Assembly (NCBI RefSeq): GCF_016863275.1
Contig: NZ_BOOO01000014.1
Location: forward strand, 24,913 to 88,912
Length of the DNA: 64,000 nt
Direction of reading: 5' to 3'
Source of the DNA: Planotetraspora mira
GTDB taxonomy: Bacteria > Actinomycetota > Actinomycetes > Streptosporangiales > Streptosporangiaceae
The notes under the pieces are model-generated. The model was given only the letters and a program-made list of their open reading frames with translations. It did no database searches and was not told the origin of the DNA. Shown here one piece after another: positions 35,578 to 44,837 of this stretch. Position numbers and translations under genes: made by a program. Numbering within the stretch: position 1 is the stretch's first letter; every line of letters begins with the position of its first letter.

Positions 35578-36996
35578 GTGGTGCGCGGAAGGTCCAGATC
35601 AATGGCGGGTATACGAGGCCGTCTGGCCCGTATGCGGCCACGGTCCATCCGCGGCCGCATCACCGCCCTGGTCACGCTTCTCGCCGTCCTCCTGCTCATA
35701 CCGACCGCGCTCGCCGAGGGCGCCGTGGGACGGCAGGCGGTCACGGACGACATCTGGCTGTCGGCCCGGCGCCAGGCCGACCTCACCGCAGCGGCCGTAC
35801 GCCTCGGGCGGCTGTCCCAGCCTGTGCGGCCGGCGGTCGGGGGCGTCGGCCTCATCCAGGTCGTGAATCCGGGCCATCAGGTCGTCGACGCGTCCCGGCG
35901 CGCTCGTGGCCTGCCGGCCCTGAGCCAGGTGTGGCCGACCCCGATCAACCCCGAGCGGGACGTGGAGACCTGTACGTCGGCGGCTCACCTGGGCTGCATC
36001 CGGCTCGCCGCTCTCCGCGTCGACCCTGAGGCGGACTCGCCGGTGGTCTACGCGGGCAGGCCGGCGGCGAGCCTGAACTCGACCGAGGTGTTCGGCCGGT
36101 TCTTCGGCCTCCAGGACGGCCTGCTGATCATCCTGGCCGCCTGGGCGACCTGGGTGATCACGGGACGCACGCTCAAGCCGGTGAAAGCCATCAGCGCCGA
36201 CCTCTCCGCCATCAACGGCAACGACTTGAGCACCAGGGTGCCCGAGTGGGCCGGCCAGGACGAGATCGCCCGGCTGGCGCGGACCGTGAACGGCACGCTG
36301 GGCCGGATCGAGGACGCCAAACGGGTCACCGACCAGGCGCTCGGCCGGCAGCGCCAGTTCGTCGCCGACGCGTCGCACGAGCTGCGGACCCCCCTTGCGG
36401 GTCTTCGCGCCGAGTTGGAGGAGGCCCGACTCCACCCCGCGGAGACCGATCTGCCTGATCTGCTCGACCACACGCTGTACGACGTGGACAGGCTGGAATC
36501 GATCACCACCGATCTGCTCCTGCTGGTCCGGGTCGGGGCGGAAGGGGACGCCGAGCGGACCCGGGTGGACCTGTCGGAACTCGTCGAGCGCGAGGTCGTC
36601 CGGCGGATCGACCGGCTGCCCGTCCGCCTGCACGTCGAGCCGGGGGTGACCGTGCACGCGGCCCTTCCTCAGATCGTCCGCGTGCTCATGAACCTGGTCG
36701 ACAACGCCCAGCGGCACGCACGGCATGCCGTTGAGGTCTATCTGCGGCGTGGCGTCGGCTACGTCGAGCTCTCCGTGACCGACGACGGGCCGGGAATCGG
36801 GGCGGACGACCGTGAGCGGATTTTCGAGCGGTTCACCCGGCTGGACACCGCGCGGAGCCGGAACCACGGCGGCACCGGCCTCGGGCTGGCGATCGCGCGC
36901 GACATCGCCCACGCTCACGGCGGCACGCTGGTGGCGGCCGAGTCGCCGGGGGGCGGCGCCAGGTTCGTCTTCAGGATTCCCGTCTGCGACGACTAG
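35578..36996 (+). CDS. Sensor histidine kinase (HAMP-HisKA-HATPase), no adjacent regulator
   Basis: 472 residues. TM1 (about 25-48), sensor loop, TM2 (about 178-200), HAMP, H-box SHELRTPLAGLRAELEEARLHP and HATPase (NLVDNAQRH, DDGPGIG, GTGLGLAIA). AAGGAGG at 35567-35573 serves GTG 35578 or, better spaced, GTG 35581. No response regulator follows; the next gene is the convergent NarL-type kinase, with 4 bp of overlap. Its H-box region is closely similar to the soluble kinase at 46516. Confidence 0.9.
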   Translation: MVRGRSRSMAGIRGRLARMRPRSIRGRITALVTLLAVLLLIPTALAEGAVGRQAVTDDIWLSARRQADLTAAAVRLGRLSQPVRPAVGGVGLIQVVNPGHQVVDASRRARGLPALSQVWPTPINPERDVETCTSAAHLGCIRLAALRVDPEADSPVVYAGRPAASLNSTEVFGRFFGLQDGLLIILAAWATWVITGRTLKPVKAISADLSAINGNDLSTRVPEWAGQDEIARLARTVNGTLGRIEDAKRVTDQALGRQRQFVADASHELRTPLAGLRAELEEARLHPAETDLPDLLDHTLYDVDRLESITTDLLLLVRVGAEGDAERTRVDLSELVEREVVRRIDRLPVRLHVEPGVTVHAALPQIVRVLMNLVDNAQRHARHAVEVYLRRGVGYVELSVTDDGPGIGADDRERIFERFTRLDTARSRNHGGTGLGLAIARDIAHAHGGTLVAAESPGGGARFVFRIPVCDD

Positions 36997-38846
36997 CCCT
37001 TGCCGGGGTGGTCCGGCGGAGTCGGAATGGCCACGAGCAGGGACGTCCCGCTGCCGGGCGGGCTCGAGATCTCCATGGTCCCGCCGAGCACCTCGACGCG
37101 GTCGCGCAGGCCGATGAGGCCCGAGCCCCGCACGGGGTCGGCACCCCCGATCCCGTCGTCGCGGACGGACAGGCAGAGGCGGGACTTCTCGATCGCGAGA
37201 TCGACGTGGACGATCGTGGCCCTGGCGTGCTTGGCCACGTTCGTCAGCGCCTCCGACACGATGTAGTAGGTGGTCACCTCGATGTTCTCGGCCAGGCGTC
37301 TCGGGGCGCTCACGCTCAGCTCGACCGGTACGGCTGAGCGGCGCGCGAGGGTGCGCAGAGCCGAGGCGAGGCCTCCCCTGGACACGATCACGGGATGCAG
37401 ACCGCGCGACAGCTCCTGAAGATCCTCGACGACGCCCGCGAGGTCGTCGGAGGCGCAGGACAGCTGCTTCCTGAGATCCGTCATCTCCGGCGAGGTGGCG
37501 GCCTCGACCGAACGCAGCCGCAGTCCGAGGGAGATGAGCCGCTGCTGCGTCCCGTCGTGCAGATCACGTTCGATCCTGCGGCGGGTCTCGTCGGCGGCCG
37601 CGACCACACGGGCGCGTGACGCGGCGAGTTGCTGGCGCACCTGGGCGTTCGCGATGGCGGTGGCGACGAGCTCGGTGAACTCCAGCATGTGCGCCTCCAC
37701 ACAGGCCGGGGGGTCGGGCTCCGCCGACAGGGCGACCGTCGCGCCCCACAGCCGTCCCTCGACGACGATCGGGATGCCCACCGCCGAATTGACCCCGTGC
37801 TTCCTGGACTGCTCGAAGACGGCGCCGGCATTGGTGGCGTAGTCCGTCATCCGGGCCGGTCGCCGGGTCTGACGGACCATGCCGGCCACACTCGGTTCGT
37901 CGGCGGACCAGCGTGTCCCTTCAGGGACCACGAAGCCGGGACCGCGAACGCTCCACGAGCCCACCACGATGAACGTTCCGTCGGGGTCGAACCGGGTTAT
38001 CGCCGTGTGGTCGACCTTGAGGACCCGGCCCATCTCATCGGCGACGGCTCCGAAGAGCTCTTCCGGAGCCACCCGGTGTGCGACCAGCGTCGCGACGCGC
38101 CGCAGTGCGGCCTGCTCGTCCGCGACCCGCTGGAGCTCGTCATGGCTCGTCTTCAGGGCCTTCGTGATCGACTCGCGGTCGAGCGCCGCCCGCAGCAAGG
38201 TGCTGAGCGAGCAGGGGAGACGGTCGTGAACACGCTGAAGCGCCGGCTCGGGAAGGTCCTTCGGGACGGCCACCCTGCCGAGCGTCCTGCCGCCGTCCCT
38301 GAGCTGTACGGCGGTGCGCAGCCGGTCGTCCGTGATCGGTTCCATTTCGATCGTCAGGCCGGGGGCTTCCAGCTCGACGGCGAGCAGGCTGGAGGCGGCG
38401 CGGAGGGCCGCGTAGAGATCCTCCGCGTTCAGCAGCAGGCCGCCCAGTTCGGCGGCCAGAGAGGCCTCCCTGCGGCGCTCCTCGGCGTCGACGGCCGCCG
38501 AGCGGGCCAGGGCCGCGAAGGACCCGGTCAACACCGCGACGACGAGGAAGACGGCGAGAGCCACCCACTCCGGGCCCGTGGAGATCCTCAGGACGAGGAA
38601 GTAGCCGAAGGCGAACGCGCTGGCCAGCGCGGTCAGCGTCCCGAGCCCCCACCCCCATAGGACCGAGACCGCCAGAACGCCGGGCAAGTAAACTATGCTC
38701 AGGGAACTCGGTGGCGCGACCTTCGTCAGTGGATTTGCAACAAGGGTCTCCACCGCGACCAACAAAACGCCTATCAGTATCCCCGTCATGAGGGGTGGGC
38801 GCGTTGGGCGTAGCAACGACGACAACAGTCGTGCGCGCACAGTCAC
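36993..38846 (-). CDS. NarL-type sensor kinase (4-TM, GAF, HisKA_3)
   Basis: 617 residues. An N-terminal four-helix membrane domain like KdpD/DUF4118 (about 20-115), a helical linker, a GAF domain (about 255-400), HisKA_3 with ERDLHDGTQQRLISLGLRLR (His about 428) and a HATPase with EALTNVAKHA and DDGIGGADP. It is divergent from the NarL regulator at 38965 across a 118-bp gap, its probable partner. Confidence 0.92.
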   Translation of the reverse strand: MTVRARLLSSLLRPTRPPLMTGILIGVLLVAVETLVANPLTKVAPPSSLSIVYLPGVLAVSVLWGWGLGTLTALASAFAFGYFLVLRISTGPEWVALAVFLVVAVLTGSFAALARSAAVDAEERRREASLAAELGGLLLNAEDLYAALRAASSLLAVELEAPGLTIEMEPITDDRLRTAVQLRDGGRTLGRVAVPKDLPEPALQRVHDRLPCSLSTLLRAALDRESITKALKTSHDELQRVADEQAALRRVATLVAHRVAPEELFGAVADEMGRVLKVDHTAITRFDPDGTFIVVGSWSVRGPGFVVPEGTRWSADEPSVAGMVRQTRRPARMTDYATNAGAVFEQSRKHGVNSAVGIPIVVEGRLWGATVALSAEPDPPACVEAHMLEFTELVATAIANAQVRQQLAASRARVVAAADETRRRIERDLHDGTQQRLISLGLRLRSVEAATSPEMTDLRKQLSCASDDLAGVVEDLQELSRGLHPVIVSRGGLASALRTLARRSAVPVELSVSAPRRLAENIEVTTYYIVSEALTNVAKHARATIVHVDLAIEKSRLCLSVRDDGIGGADPVRGSGLIGLRDRVEVLGGTMEISSPPGSGTSLLVAIPTPPDHPGKG

Positions 38847-38964
38847 TGAATATACTCGGGCTCCGCCCGAGGAGATCGGGCGGCCACCTTCTCAGGCGCC
38901 GATGCGATCGCCCTCGTGGCACCCGCCCGATGAGGGGTGGCGCAGACCGGTGCGAGACGACGAA

Positions 38965-39627
38965 ATGGCGGTACCTGCCCGGACTCGGATAGCGCTCGCG
39001 GACGATGACGTACTGCTCCGTGAGGGGCTGGTGAGCCTGCTGGAACGATCGGGGTTCGAGGTCGTCGGCCAGGCGGGAGACGCCCCCGAACTGATCGACA
39101 TCGTCAGCAAGCACGAGCCCGATGTGGTCATCGTCGACATCCGGATGCCGCCCGGCCACTCCACCGAGGGGCTCGAGGCGGCCAAGATGATCAGGGAGGA
39201 CTTCCCGCGGACGGGCATCCTCCTGCTGTCGGCACACGTCGAGGTGGATCAGGCGATGGAGTTGCTCGCCGCCGGCCACCGGATCGGCTACCTCCTCAAG
39301 AGCCGGGTGACGGCGATCACGGACTTCATCGAGACGATCAACCGGATCGTCGCGGGCGGCTCGGTCGTCGATCCCCTTCTGGTCCGTGAGCTCTTCGCGG
39401 CCCGGCGCCGGAACGACCCGCTGGAACTCCTCACCGAGCGTGAGCGCGAGGTCCTCGCCCTGATGGCCGAAGGGCGGTCGAACGCCGGGATCGCCCACAG
39501 GCTGTGGATCACGGAGGGCACCGTCGAGAAGCACGTGCGCAGCATCATGGCGAGGATGCGGCTGCCGGAGACGGCGGACGACCACCGCCGGGTGCTCGCG
39601 GTGATCACCTTCCTCGACTCCCGCTAA
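38965..39627 (+). CDS. NarL/FixJ-family response regulator
   Basis: 220 residues. Receiver with ALADDDVLLREGL and phospho-Asp in VVIVDIRMPP. LuxR-type HTH at the C-terminus (LTEREREVLALMAEGRSNAGIAHRLWITEGTVEKHV). ATG 38965 is used; GTG 38950 is possible. It pairs with the divergent NarL-type kinase. The 3' end overlaps the receiver-only gene by 4 bp. Confidence 0.9.
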   Translation: MAVPARTRIALADDDVLLREGLVSLLERSGFEVVGQAGDAPELIDIVSKHEPDVVIVDIRMPPGHSTEGLEAAKMIREDFPRTGILLLSAHVEVDQAMELLAAGHRIGYLLKSRVTAITDFIETINRIVAGGSVVDPLLVRELFAARRRNDPLELLTEREREVLALMAEGRSNAGIAHRLWITEGTVEKHVRSIMARMRLPETADDHRRVLAVITFLDSR

Positions 39628-40082
39628 TACGGGCCGGGGTGATGCTTGCCGCGGGCTCTCCAGGAAGAGTGCCCGTTGGGGGAGGCGCCGTCTGGGGAGG
39701 TCAGGTCCGGGGGATGCTCGGCGGCCCGGATGATCTCGTTGATCGCCCTGCCCGACAATCTGGCCTTCGGCAGGAAGGCGATGGCGGGACTCGCCGTGAT
39801 GATGTCCACCAGGTCCCCTTCGGCGTAGGTGGAGATCAGGATGACTCTCGACGTCTCCGCGCTTTCACCCGAGGCGAGGTCCCTGGCGAGATCCAGGCCG
39901 GACTCGTCGCCGAGGCTGATGTCGACCAGCAAGACGTCCGGGCGGAGCGTCGCCGCCTGCCTGATGGCGTCGGCCCGGGTGGACGCCACGCCGACGATCT
40001 CGATCCCCTCTCGGCCCAGCACGTCGCACGCGACCTCGAGGAAATGGTCGTTGTCGTCGACGATCAGGCAGCGCAGGCCCAT
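39624..40082 (-). CDS. Receiver-only response regulator
   Basis: 152 residues. The receiver has VDDNDHF and phospho-Asp in VLLVDISLGDESG, with Lys in FLPKARLSG. After the receiver comes a short Pro/Ser tail (PPDLTSPDGASPNG) and no output domain. It may act as a phosphate sink or adaptor for the neighbouring kinase (inference). ATG 40082 has no strong SD. Confidence 0.8.
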   Translation of the reverse strand: MGLRCLIVDDNDHFLEVACDVLGREGIEIVGVASTRADAIRQAATLRPDVLLVDISLGDESGLDLARDLASGESAETSRVILISTYAEGDLVDIITASPAIAFLPKARLSGRAINEIIRAAEHPPDLTSPDGASPNGHSSWRARGKHHPGPY

Positions 40083-40334
40083 GAATCCAGGATCTCGTAG
40101 GGGGAGGGCCGGGGCATTGCAGCTAACGGTAATGCCGCAAACTCCGCTGGCCTGCGTCACAAATGGCGGCTGGCACCGAAGACGGCCGGGCTCGCGCCCG
40201 GCATCGTGGCCAGGGTAAGCACACTTCGTCCCTGGAGTCGTCATGCGATGGCAGATCAGAGTCCGCAGACCGAGACGGCCGGCAGGCAGGCTCGCGCTGG
40301 ACCTGCGGACCCCCAAGGGGCGGCTCCTGCCGTA

Positions 40335-40649
40335 CTAGGCCGGGCCCTCCCCGGTCCCGTCCGGCACACCCGGGCCGGGCAGGGGGATGCGCAGGGAAAC
40401 GGTTCCGCGCAGGTCGAGCCACGCGCTGTCGGGACCGCGGACAAGGCGGAGCACCACCTCGTCGCAGCCGGGGCAGCGTGCCACCATGCCGGGGGCCGGG
40501 CCGTACACCCGGAGTGAGGCGACGGGCCCGGCGAGGCCGCAGTGGACGCACTGGCCGGCGGCCGCGGTGACGTCGACGGCGAAGATCTCTCGCAGCGGGC
40601 CGGCCAGGGCGTTGCCGTCCTGATAGGAGTCCTGAGCGGGTTCGGTCAT
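40335..40649 (-). CDS. DUF6510-like zinc-ribbon protein
   Basis: 104 residues with a four-Cys ribbon (CVHCG about 33 and CPGCDE about 61). GGAGG sits about five bases before ATG 40649. It is third in a run with the FNR-like and molybdopterin proteins, separated from the former by 1 bp, a common actinobacterial trio. Function unknown. Confidence 0.8.
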   Translation of the reverse strand: MTEPAQDSYQDGNALAGPLREIFAVDVTAAAGQCVHCGLAGPVASLRVYGPAPGMVARCPGCDEVVLRLVRGPDSAWLDLRGTVSLRIPLPGPGVPDGTGEGPA

Positions 40650-40650
40650 G

Positions 40651-41382
40651 TCACCCTCCGGTGGGGCCGAATCGTTCTGTCTTGATCGCACGTGCGTCGT
40701 GGCCCATGGCGAGCAGGATGTCGGAGGCCGTCTCGACGAAGCCGGTCGGCCCGCAGATGTAGCACTCGGGCCCGAAATCCGCAGGCCAGCCGCCGGTGTT
40801 CATGTCGGCGATGGTGAGCCGTCCGGCCGGGCGGGCCCACCCGTCGGGGACGGCACGGGTGTAGAGGTAGGTCACGTCCAGGCCGGGGTGCGGCAGGCGC
40901 AACTCCTCCGCGTAGTAGCGCTCGCCCGGCTCGCGGAGCGAGTAGATGAGGCGGAACGGCGTGCGGCTGCCGGCCTGCCTGCGGGCGCGGATCATGGCCA
41001 TCAGCGGCACGATCCCCGAACCGCCCGCGACCAGCAGAACGGGCGCGGTGCCGTTGGGCCGCCACACGAACCAGCCGCCCACCGGACCGCGGATCTCCAC
41101 CTCGTCGCCGACGGTGAGTTCCTCGGTCAGGTACGGCGAGACCTCGCCGTCGGGCACCCGCTGGACGGTCAGTTCGACCCGTTCTCCGTCGGCGGGAGCG
41201 GCGATGGAGTAGCTGCGCTGGGTGCTGTAGCCGTCCTCGGCGGTCAGCCGTACGTCCACGTGCTGGCCGGCCAGGTGGCCGGGCCAGCCGGGGATCTGGA
41301 GGACCAGGGTGCGCGCACTCGGGGTCTCGTCACGGATCTCGACCAGCCTGGCGATGCGCCAGACCAGCCTGCGGCTGTTCAA
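40651..41382 (-). CDS. FAD/NAD(P) oxidoreductase, ferredoxin-reductase type
   Basis: 243 residues. FAD-binding barrel with RSYSIAAP and NAD-binding domain with VAGGSGIVPLMAMI and CGPTGFVE, lacking an iron-sulfur domain. The only sensible start is TTG 41382, which overlaps the TGA of the upstream gene (TTGA), giving tight coupling. It probably passes electrons between NAD(P)H and the molybdopterin protein upstream. Confidence 0.88.
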   Translation of the reverse strand: MNSRRLVWRIARLVEIRDETPSARTLVLQIPGWPGHLAGQHVDVRLTAEDGYSTQRSYSIAAPADGERVELTVQRVPDGEVSPYLTEELTVGDEVEIRGPVGGWFVWRPNGTAPVLLVAGGSGIVPLMAMIRARRQAGSRTPFRLIYSLREPGERYYAEELRLPHPGLDVTYLYTRAVPDGWARPAGRLTIADMNTGGWPADFGPECYICGPTGFVETASDILLAMGHDARAIKTERFGPTGG

Positions 41383-41978
41383 TCTCCCTGGTAGCGCTGC
41401 TCGCGCCACGGGTCGCCGTAATTGTGGTAGCCGGCCGTCTCCCAGAATCCGGGCCAGTCCTCGTTCATGAGCCGGATGCCCTGGACCCATTTCGCGGATT
41501 TCCACAGATAGAGGTGGGGGACCAGGAGCCGGGCCGGCCCGCCGTGCGCGGCCGCGAGTTCCTCTCCGTCGAACTGGTAGGCGATCCACGCCTTGCCGTC
41601 GAGCAGGTCCTCGACCGGGAGGTTCGTCGTGTAGCCGCCGTAGGAGTAGACGAGGGCGTACTCGGCGCTCGACTCGACGTCGGCGAACAGGGTGTCGAGG
41701 GACACCCCCTTCCAGTCGGTGCCGAGCTTCGACCATTTCGTGACGCAGTGCAGGTCGACGGTCGGGGTCTCGGCGGGCAGGGCCATCAGCTCCTGCCAGG
41801 ACCAGCGGTGCGTCTGCCCGTCCTCGGTGTCGATGGCGAACTCCCATCGGTCCAGCGGGACCCGCGGAGTCGGCCCGGCCGACAACACCGGGAAATCGTG
41901 AACGAGATACTGGCCTGGCGGCAGCTTCACGCCCTCATCTCTGGGCCTGCCGCGAAAGCCGCGTGAAACGAATCCCAT
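41379..41978 (-). CDS. Molybdopterin-dependent oxidoreductase, sulfite-oxidase-fold domain
   Basis: 199 residues of the Oxidored_molyb domain alone (HDFPVLSAGPTPRVPLDRW, then LHCVTKWSKLGTDWKGV, whose Cys ligates Mo). The size and lack of a dimerisation domain match the YedY/MsrP-like actinobacterial group without a signal peptide. It is coupled to the FNR-like gene and the DUF6510 gene. Substrate unknown. Confidence 0.9.
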   Translation of the reverse strand: MGFVSRGFRGRPRDEGVKLPPGQYLVHDFPVLSAGPTPRVPLDRWEFAIDTEDGQTHRWSWQELMALPAETPTVDLHCVTKWSKLGTDWKGVSLDTLFADVESSAEYALVYSYGGYTTNLPVEDLLDGKAWIAYQFDGEELAAAHGGPARLLVPHLYLWKSAKWVQGIRLMNEDWPGFWETAGYHNYGDPWREQRYQGD

Positions 41979-42019
41979 TGGTACCTCCCGGCATCACATT
42001 AGCGAAATGCCGTAAAAGG

Positions 42020-42057
42020 CCGGGGACCCGGTGTGGAGATCCACGCCGAGTCCCCGG
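42020..42057 (-). terminator. Rho-independent terminator of the 5'-nucleotidase gene
   Basis: An about 17-bp hairpin: CCGGGGAC with GTCCCCGG outside and CGGTGTGGA with TCCACGCCG inside (one G-T pair, one internal mismatch), loop of 2. On the minus strand it is followed by CCTTTTAC, giving a short U tract. Confidence 0.75.
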
Positions 42058-42066
42058 GGTGTGGTG

Positions 42067-43854
42067 CTAGAAGACCGGAACGCCTTCGCGCACGAGCTTC
42101 CAGTTGGGGTCGGCGAAGGTGGCGGGATCGATGGTGCCGGACGCGGTGGCGTACTCGATCAGCGCCTGACGGATCTCCACCTGGGCGTTGTAGACCACGG
42201 GGGCGGTGGTCACACCGGGGAAGCCGCCACCGCCGGACTGGCGGTAGTTGTTGATCGCCACGACGAACTGCTGGTCGGCGGCGACCGGCTGCCCCTGGTA
42301 GGACAGGCCGACGATCCGCTGCCCCACCGGCTTGGAGATGTCGATGTCGTACGTCACGCCGGACAACTGGTCGTAGTTGTAGTCCGGGGTGCCGCCGGCG
42401 TTGGTGAGGCTCCCGAGGTCGATGGGGGCGCCGGGAGCGACCTGGGCGAAGTACCTGGCGGAGTACTCCAGGTAATCCTTGACCTGGGCGCCGGTCAGCT
42501 TCACGCCGAGCAGCGTGTTGTCGTAGACGTACAGGCCGGCCATGTCACGGACGCTCACCGGGCCCGCGGGGAAGACCGCGCTGCGGCTGAACGGCGCGGC
42601 GATCGACAACACCGGCAGGGAGGCGTCGGCCGTACCCGCGATGGCCTTGCTCACCAGATCGGTCTGGACCTGCTGGATGTAGTCGAGGATCGGGGTGTCC
42701 TTGTACGGAGACTCCGCGGCGGACAACTGCTCCTTCGACTGGGCGATCACCTGGTTGACGTAGGCCACCGTCTTGTCGTGCTGCTCCTTCATGAGCGCGA
42801 CGATCTTCGGGTCCTCGGGGACCGTGTTGGTGTTCAGCGTGGTGGACGACTTGCCGGAGACGCTCCACCTGCCGCGCTGCTTGGTGAGGGTGAAGTCGAC
42901 CACCGACAGCCGCTGGCCCCACCTGCCGGGCTCGGTGAGCAGCACCTGCTGCCCGGTGACCTTGTTGGTCACGAACCGCTGCGGCACGTCGTTGTGGGCG
43001 TGGCCGAACAGGACGGCGTCGATTCCCGGGACCTGCTCGGCGACGAGGGCCGAGGCGTTCTCCACCGGGAGGTCGGAGCCGTAGGACGACATGCCGTTGT
43101 CGCCCGCGTGCGCGGTGACGAGCACCACGTCGGCGCCGAGGCCGCGCAGGACCGGCACCCACTTCTTCGCGGTCGCGACCAGGTCGAGGAACTTCAGCTT
43201 GCCCTCGACGTTGGCCTTGTCCCAGATCGCGATGCCCGGGTTGGTGAGCCCCAGCACGCCGACCTTGATCGGCTTTTCGCCCTTGACCTTCATCGTCTTG
43301 ATGACGAAGGGCTGATACGCCGGAAGGCCGGTCCGCGCGGACACCGCGTTCGCCCCCAGGACCGGGGCCTTCATCTGGTCGATCCACTTGGCCAGGAGAG
43401 GGAGGCCGTAGTTGAACTCGTGGTTGCCGAGCGTGACCGCGTCGTACCCGATGGCGTTCATGGCCTTGGCCATGGGATGGATCTTCCCGGTCGTGGTGAC
43501 CGGCTCCATCTTGGCGTAGTAGTAGTCGAGCGGGGTGCCCTGGATGGTGTCACCCGAGTCGAACAGCAGCGTGTGGTCGGCGCCGCGGTCGGCCCGGATC
43601 TGCTTGACGAGGGTCGAGACCTTCGCCAGGCCGACGTCGTTGTGGGCGCTGTCGTCATACTCGGCGTTCTTGAAGTAGTCCCAGTTGACGGCGTTGCCGT
43701 GGATGTCGGAGCTGGCCATCACGGTGACCTTCACCGAGTGGCCGGAGGATGAGTGGCCGGAAGATGCGGTAGCGGGAGCGCTGGGGGCCAGGAGCCCGAT
43801 CGCCGCGACGACGGTGGCGCCGGCGGCCAGGGCCTTGCCGATCTTGATGGACAT
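42067..43854 (-). CDS. Secreted bifunctional metallophosphatase/5'-nucleotidase
   Basis: 595 residues. Signal peptide ending about APATA, metallophosphatase domain with DIHGN, DSGDTIQGTP, LGNHEFNYG and GHAHNDVP, then the C-terminal nucleotidase domain (from about residue 370; NNYRQSGGGGFPG). It releases phosphate from nucleotides outside the cell. It is a UshA/CpdB-like enzyme; exact substrate not decided. Confidence 0.93.
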   Translation of the reverse strand: MSIKIGKALAAGATVVAAIGLLAPSAPATASSGHSSSGHSVKVTVMASSDIHGNAVNWDYFKNAEYDDSAHNDVGLAKVSTLVKQIRADRGADHTLLFDSGDTIQGTPLDYYYAKMEPVTTTGKIHPMAKAMNAIGYDAVTLGNHEFNYGLPLLAKWIDQMKAPVLGANAVSARTGLPAYQPFVIKTMKVKGEKPIKVGVLGLTNPGIAIWDKANVEGKLKFLDLVATAKKWVPVLRGLGADVVLVTAHAGDNGMSSYGSDLPVENASALVAEQVPGIDAVLFGHAHNDVPQRFVTNKVTGQQVLLTEPGRWGQRLSVVDFTLTKQRGRWSVSGKSSTTLNTNTVPEDPKIVALMKEQHDKTVAYVNQVIAQSKEQLSAAESPYKDTPILDYIQQVQTDLVSKAIAGTADASLPVLSIAAPFSRSAVFPAGPVSVRDMAGLYVYDNTLLGVKLTGAQVKDYLEYSARYFAQVAPGAPIDLGSLTNAGGTPDYNYDQLSGVTYDIDISKPVGQRIVGLSYQGQPVAADQQFVVAINNYRQSGGGGFPGVTTAPVVYNAQVEIRQALIEYATASGTIDPATFADPNWKLVREGVPVF

Positions 43855-43924
43855 TTCTGTGACGATAACGATGCGATATCACCGCCGCGTCACAGAGTTC
43901 TTAACCGGACATTGAGGTCGAATG

Positions 43925-44806
43925 TCAAGATTGCGCGGCTATGAGCTCCCGTTGGCCGGAATCGTTGGCCCTGGCCCACTTGGCGAGGAGCCGGAGGGCG
44001 GTCCCGGACGGCGAGGCGGGGTCGACGGTGTAGACCAGCAACATCTGGTCCGCGTCCCTGGGGAGGGTGAGCGCCTGGTAGCCGAGGGTGAACTCGCCGG
44101 CGGCCGGGTGCCGGTAGCGCTTGACCCCGGAGATGCGTGCGAGCACGTGATGTTCGTCCCAGATCCGCCGGAAGTCCTCGCTGTGCAGGCAGAGCTCCTT
44201 GGTCAGCTCGTGGAGCAGGGGGTCCTTCGGATGCCTGCCGATGGAGAAGCGCAGCATGGCGGTGGCGTCGGCGGCCACGATGGCCCAGTCGCGATGGAGT
44301 TCGCGGGACCGGGGGTCCAGGAAGACGTATCTGGCCAGGTTGCGTTCGCGGGCCGACATGGTGTCGAATCCGATCATCAGTGCCCGGAACAGCAGGTTGG
44401 CGGCCAGGAAGTCCGTGCGAAGACCGATCACGGCGGCCGGCGCGTCGGCACGCTCCAGGGTGTCGAGCAGGACGAGGGTCTCCGGGTCCACGCATTGCTG
44501 GGGGACCTTCCCGCAGCGGGCGGGGGTGCAGATGGGGTTGGCCAGGTCGAACAGGTGCTCGCGCTCGGTCTCGTTGAGCCGGAGCGCGCGGGCGATGGCG
44601 TCGAGCACCACGGGGGAGGCGTTCTTGCTGCGGCCCTGCTCCAGCCGGGTGTAGTAGTCGACGCTGACGCCGGCGAGTTGTGCGAGTTCCTCGCGCCGCA
44701 GCCCGGGGACACGCCTATGTCGCTGGACCTCCATCCCGACGTCCTCGGGATTGAGGCGGGCTCGGCGTGAGCGGAGGAAATCCCCCAGCTTCACAGGGTG
44801 GTCCAT
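43925..44806 (-). CDS. XRE-family regulator with MmyB-like ligand domain (copy 1)
   Basis: 293 residues. N-terminal HTH (about 6-75; LRREELAQLAGVSVDYYTRLEQGRSKNAS), then the MmyB-like PAS-type ligand domain. The start (ATG 44806) has no SD. A CATAAT-like -10 a few bases upstream suggests a leaderless transcript, and the start region matches that of copy 3. Members of this actinobacterial family often sit next to short-chain dehydrogenases; none is here. Confidence 0.9.
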   Translation of the reverse strand: MDHPVKLGDFLRSRRARLNPEDVGMEVQRHRRVPGLRREELAQLAGVSVDYYTRLEQGRSKNASPVVLDAIARALRLNETEREHLFDLANPICTPARCGKVPQQCVDPETLVLLDTLERADAPAAVIGLRTDFLAANLLFRALMIGFDTMSARERNLARYVFLDPRSRELHRDWAIVAADATAMLRFSIGRHPKDPLLHELTKELCLHSEDFRRIWDEHHVLARISGVKRYRHPAAGEFTLGYQALTLPRDADQMLLVYTVDPASPSGTALRLLAKWARANDSGQRELIAAQS

Positions 44807-44837
44807 GTGTCCATTATGTGCTTTACATCACTTTTGG
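44807..44837 (-). promoter_or_regulatory. Shared leaderless promoter of copy 1 XRE regulator
   Basis: Read on the minus strand, the bases before copy 1 (AAAGTGATGTAAAGCACATA, then ATGGACAC) align closely with those before copy 3 (about 46348-46378), sharing AAAGTGA, ACATA and TGGACA in the same spacing to ATG. Both have a -10-like element 6-9 bases before ATG and no SD. AAAGTGA in copy 1 is also the stop region of the truncated gene behind it. Confidence 0.45.

Noticed and set aside
43837..43924. Additional gene or terminator between the 5'-nucleotidase and XRE copy 1
   Set aside because: No ORF with SD and no stem longer than a few bases.
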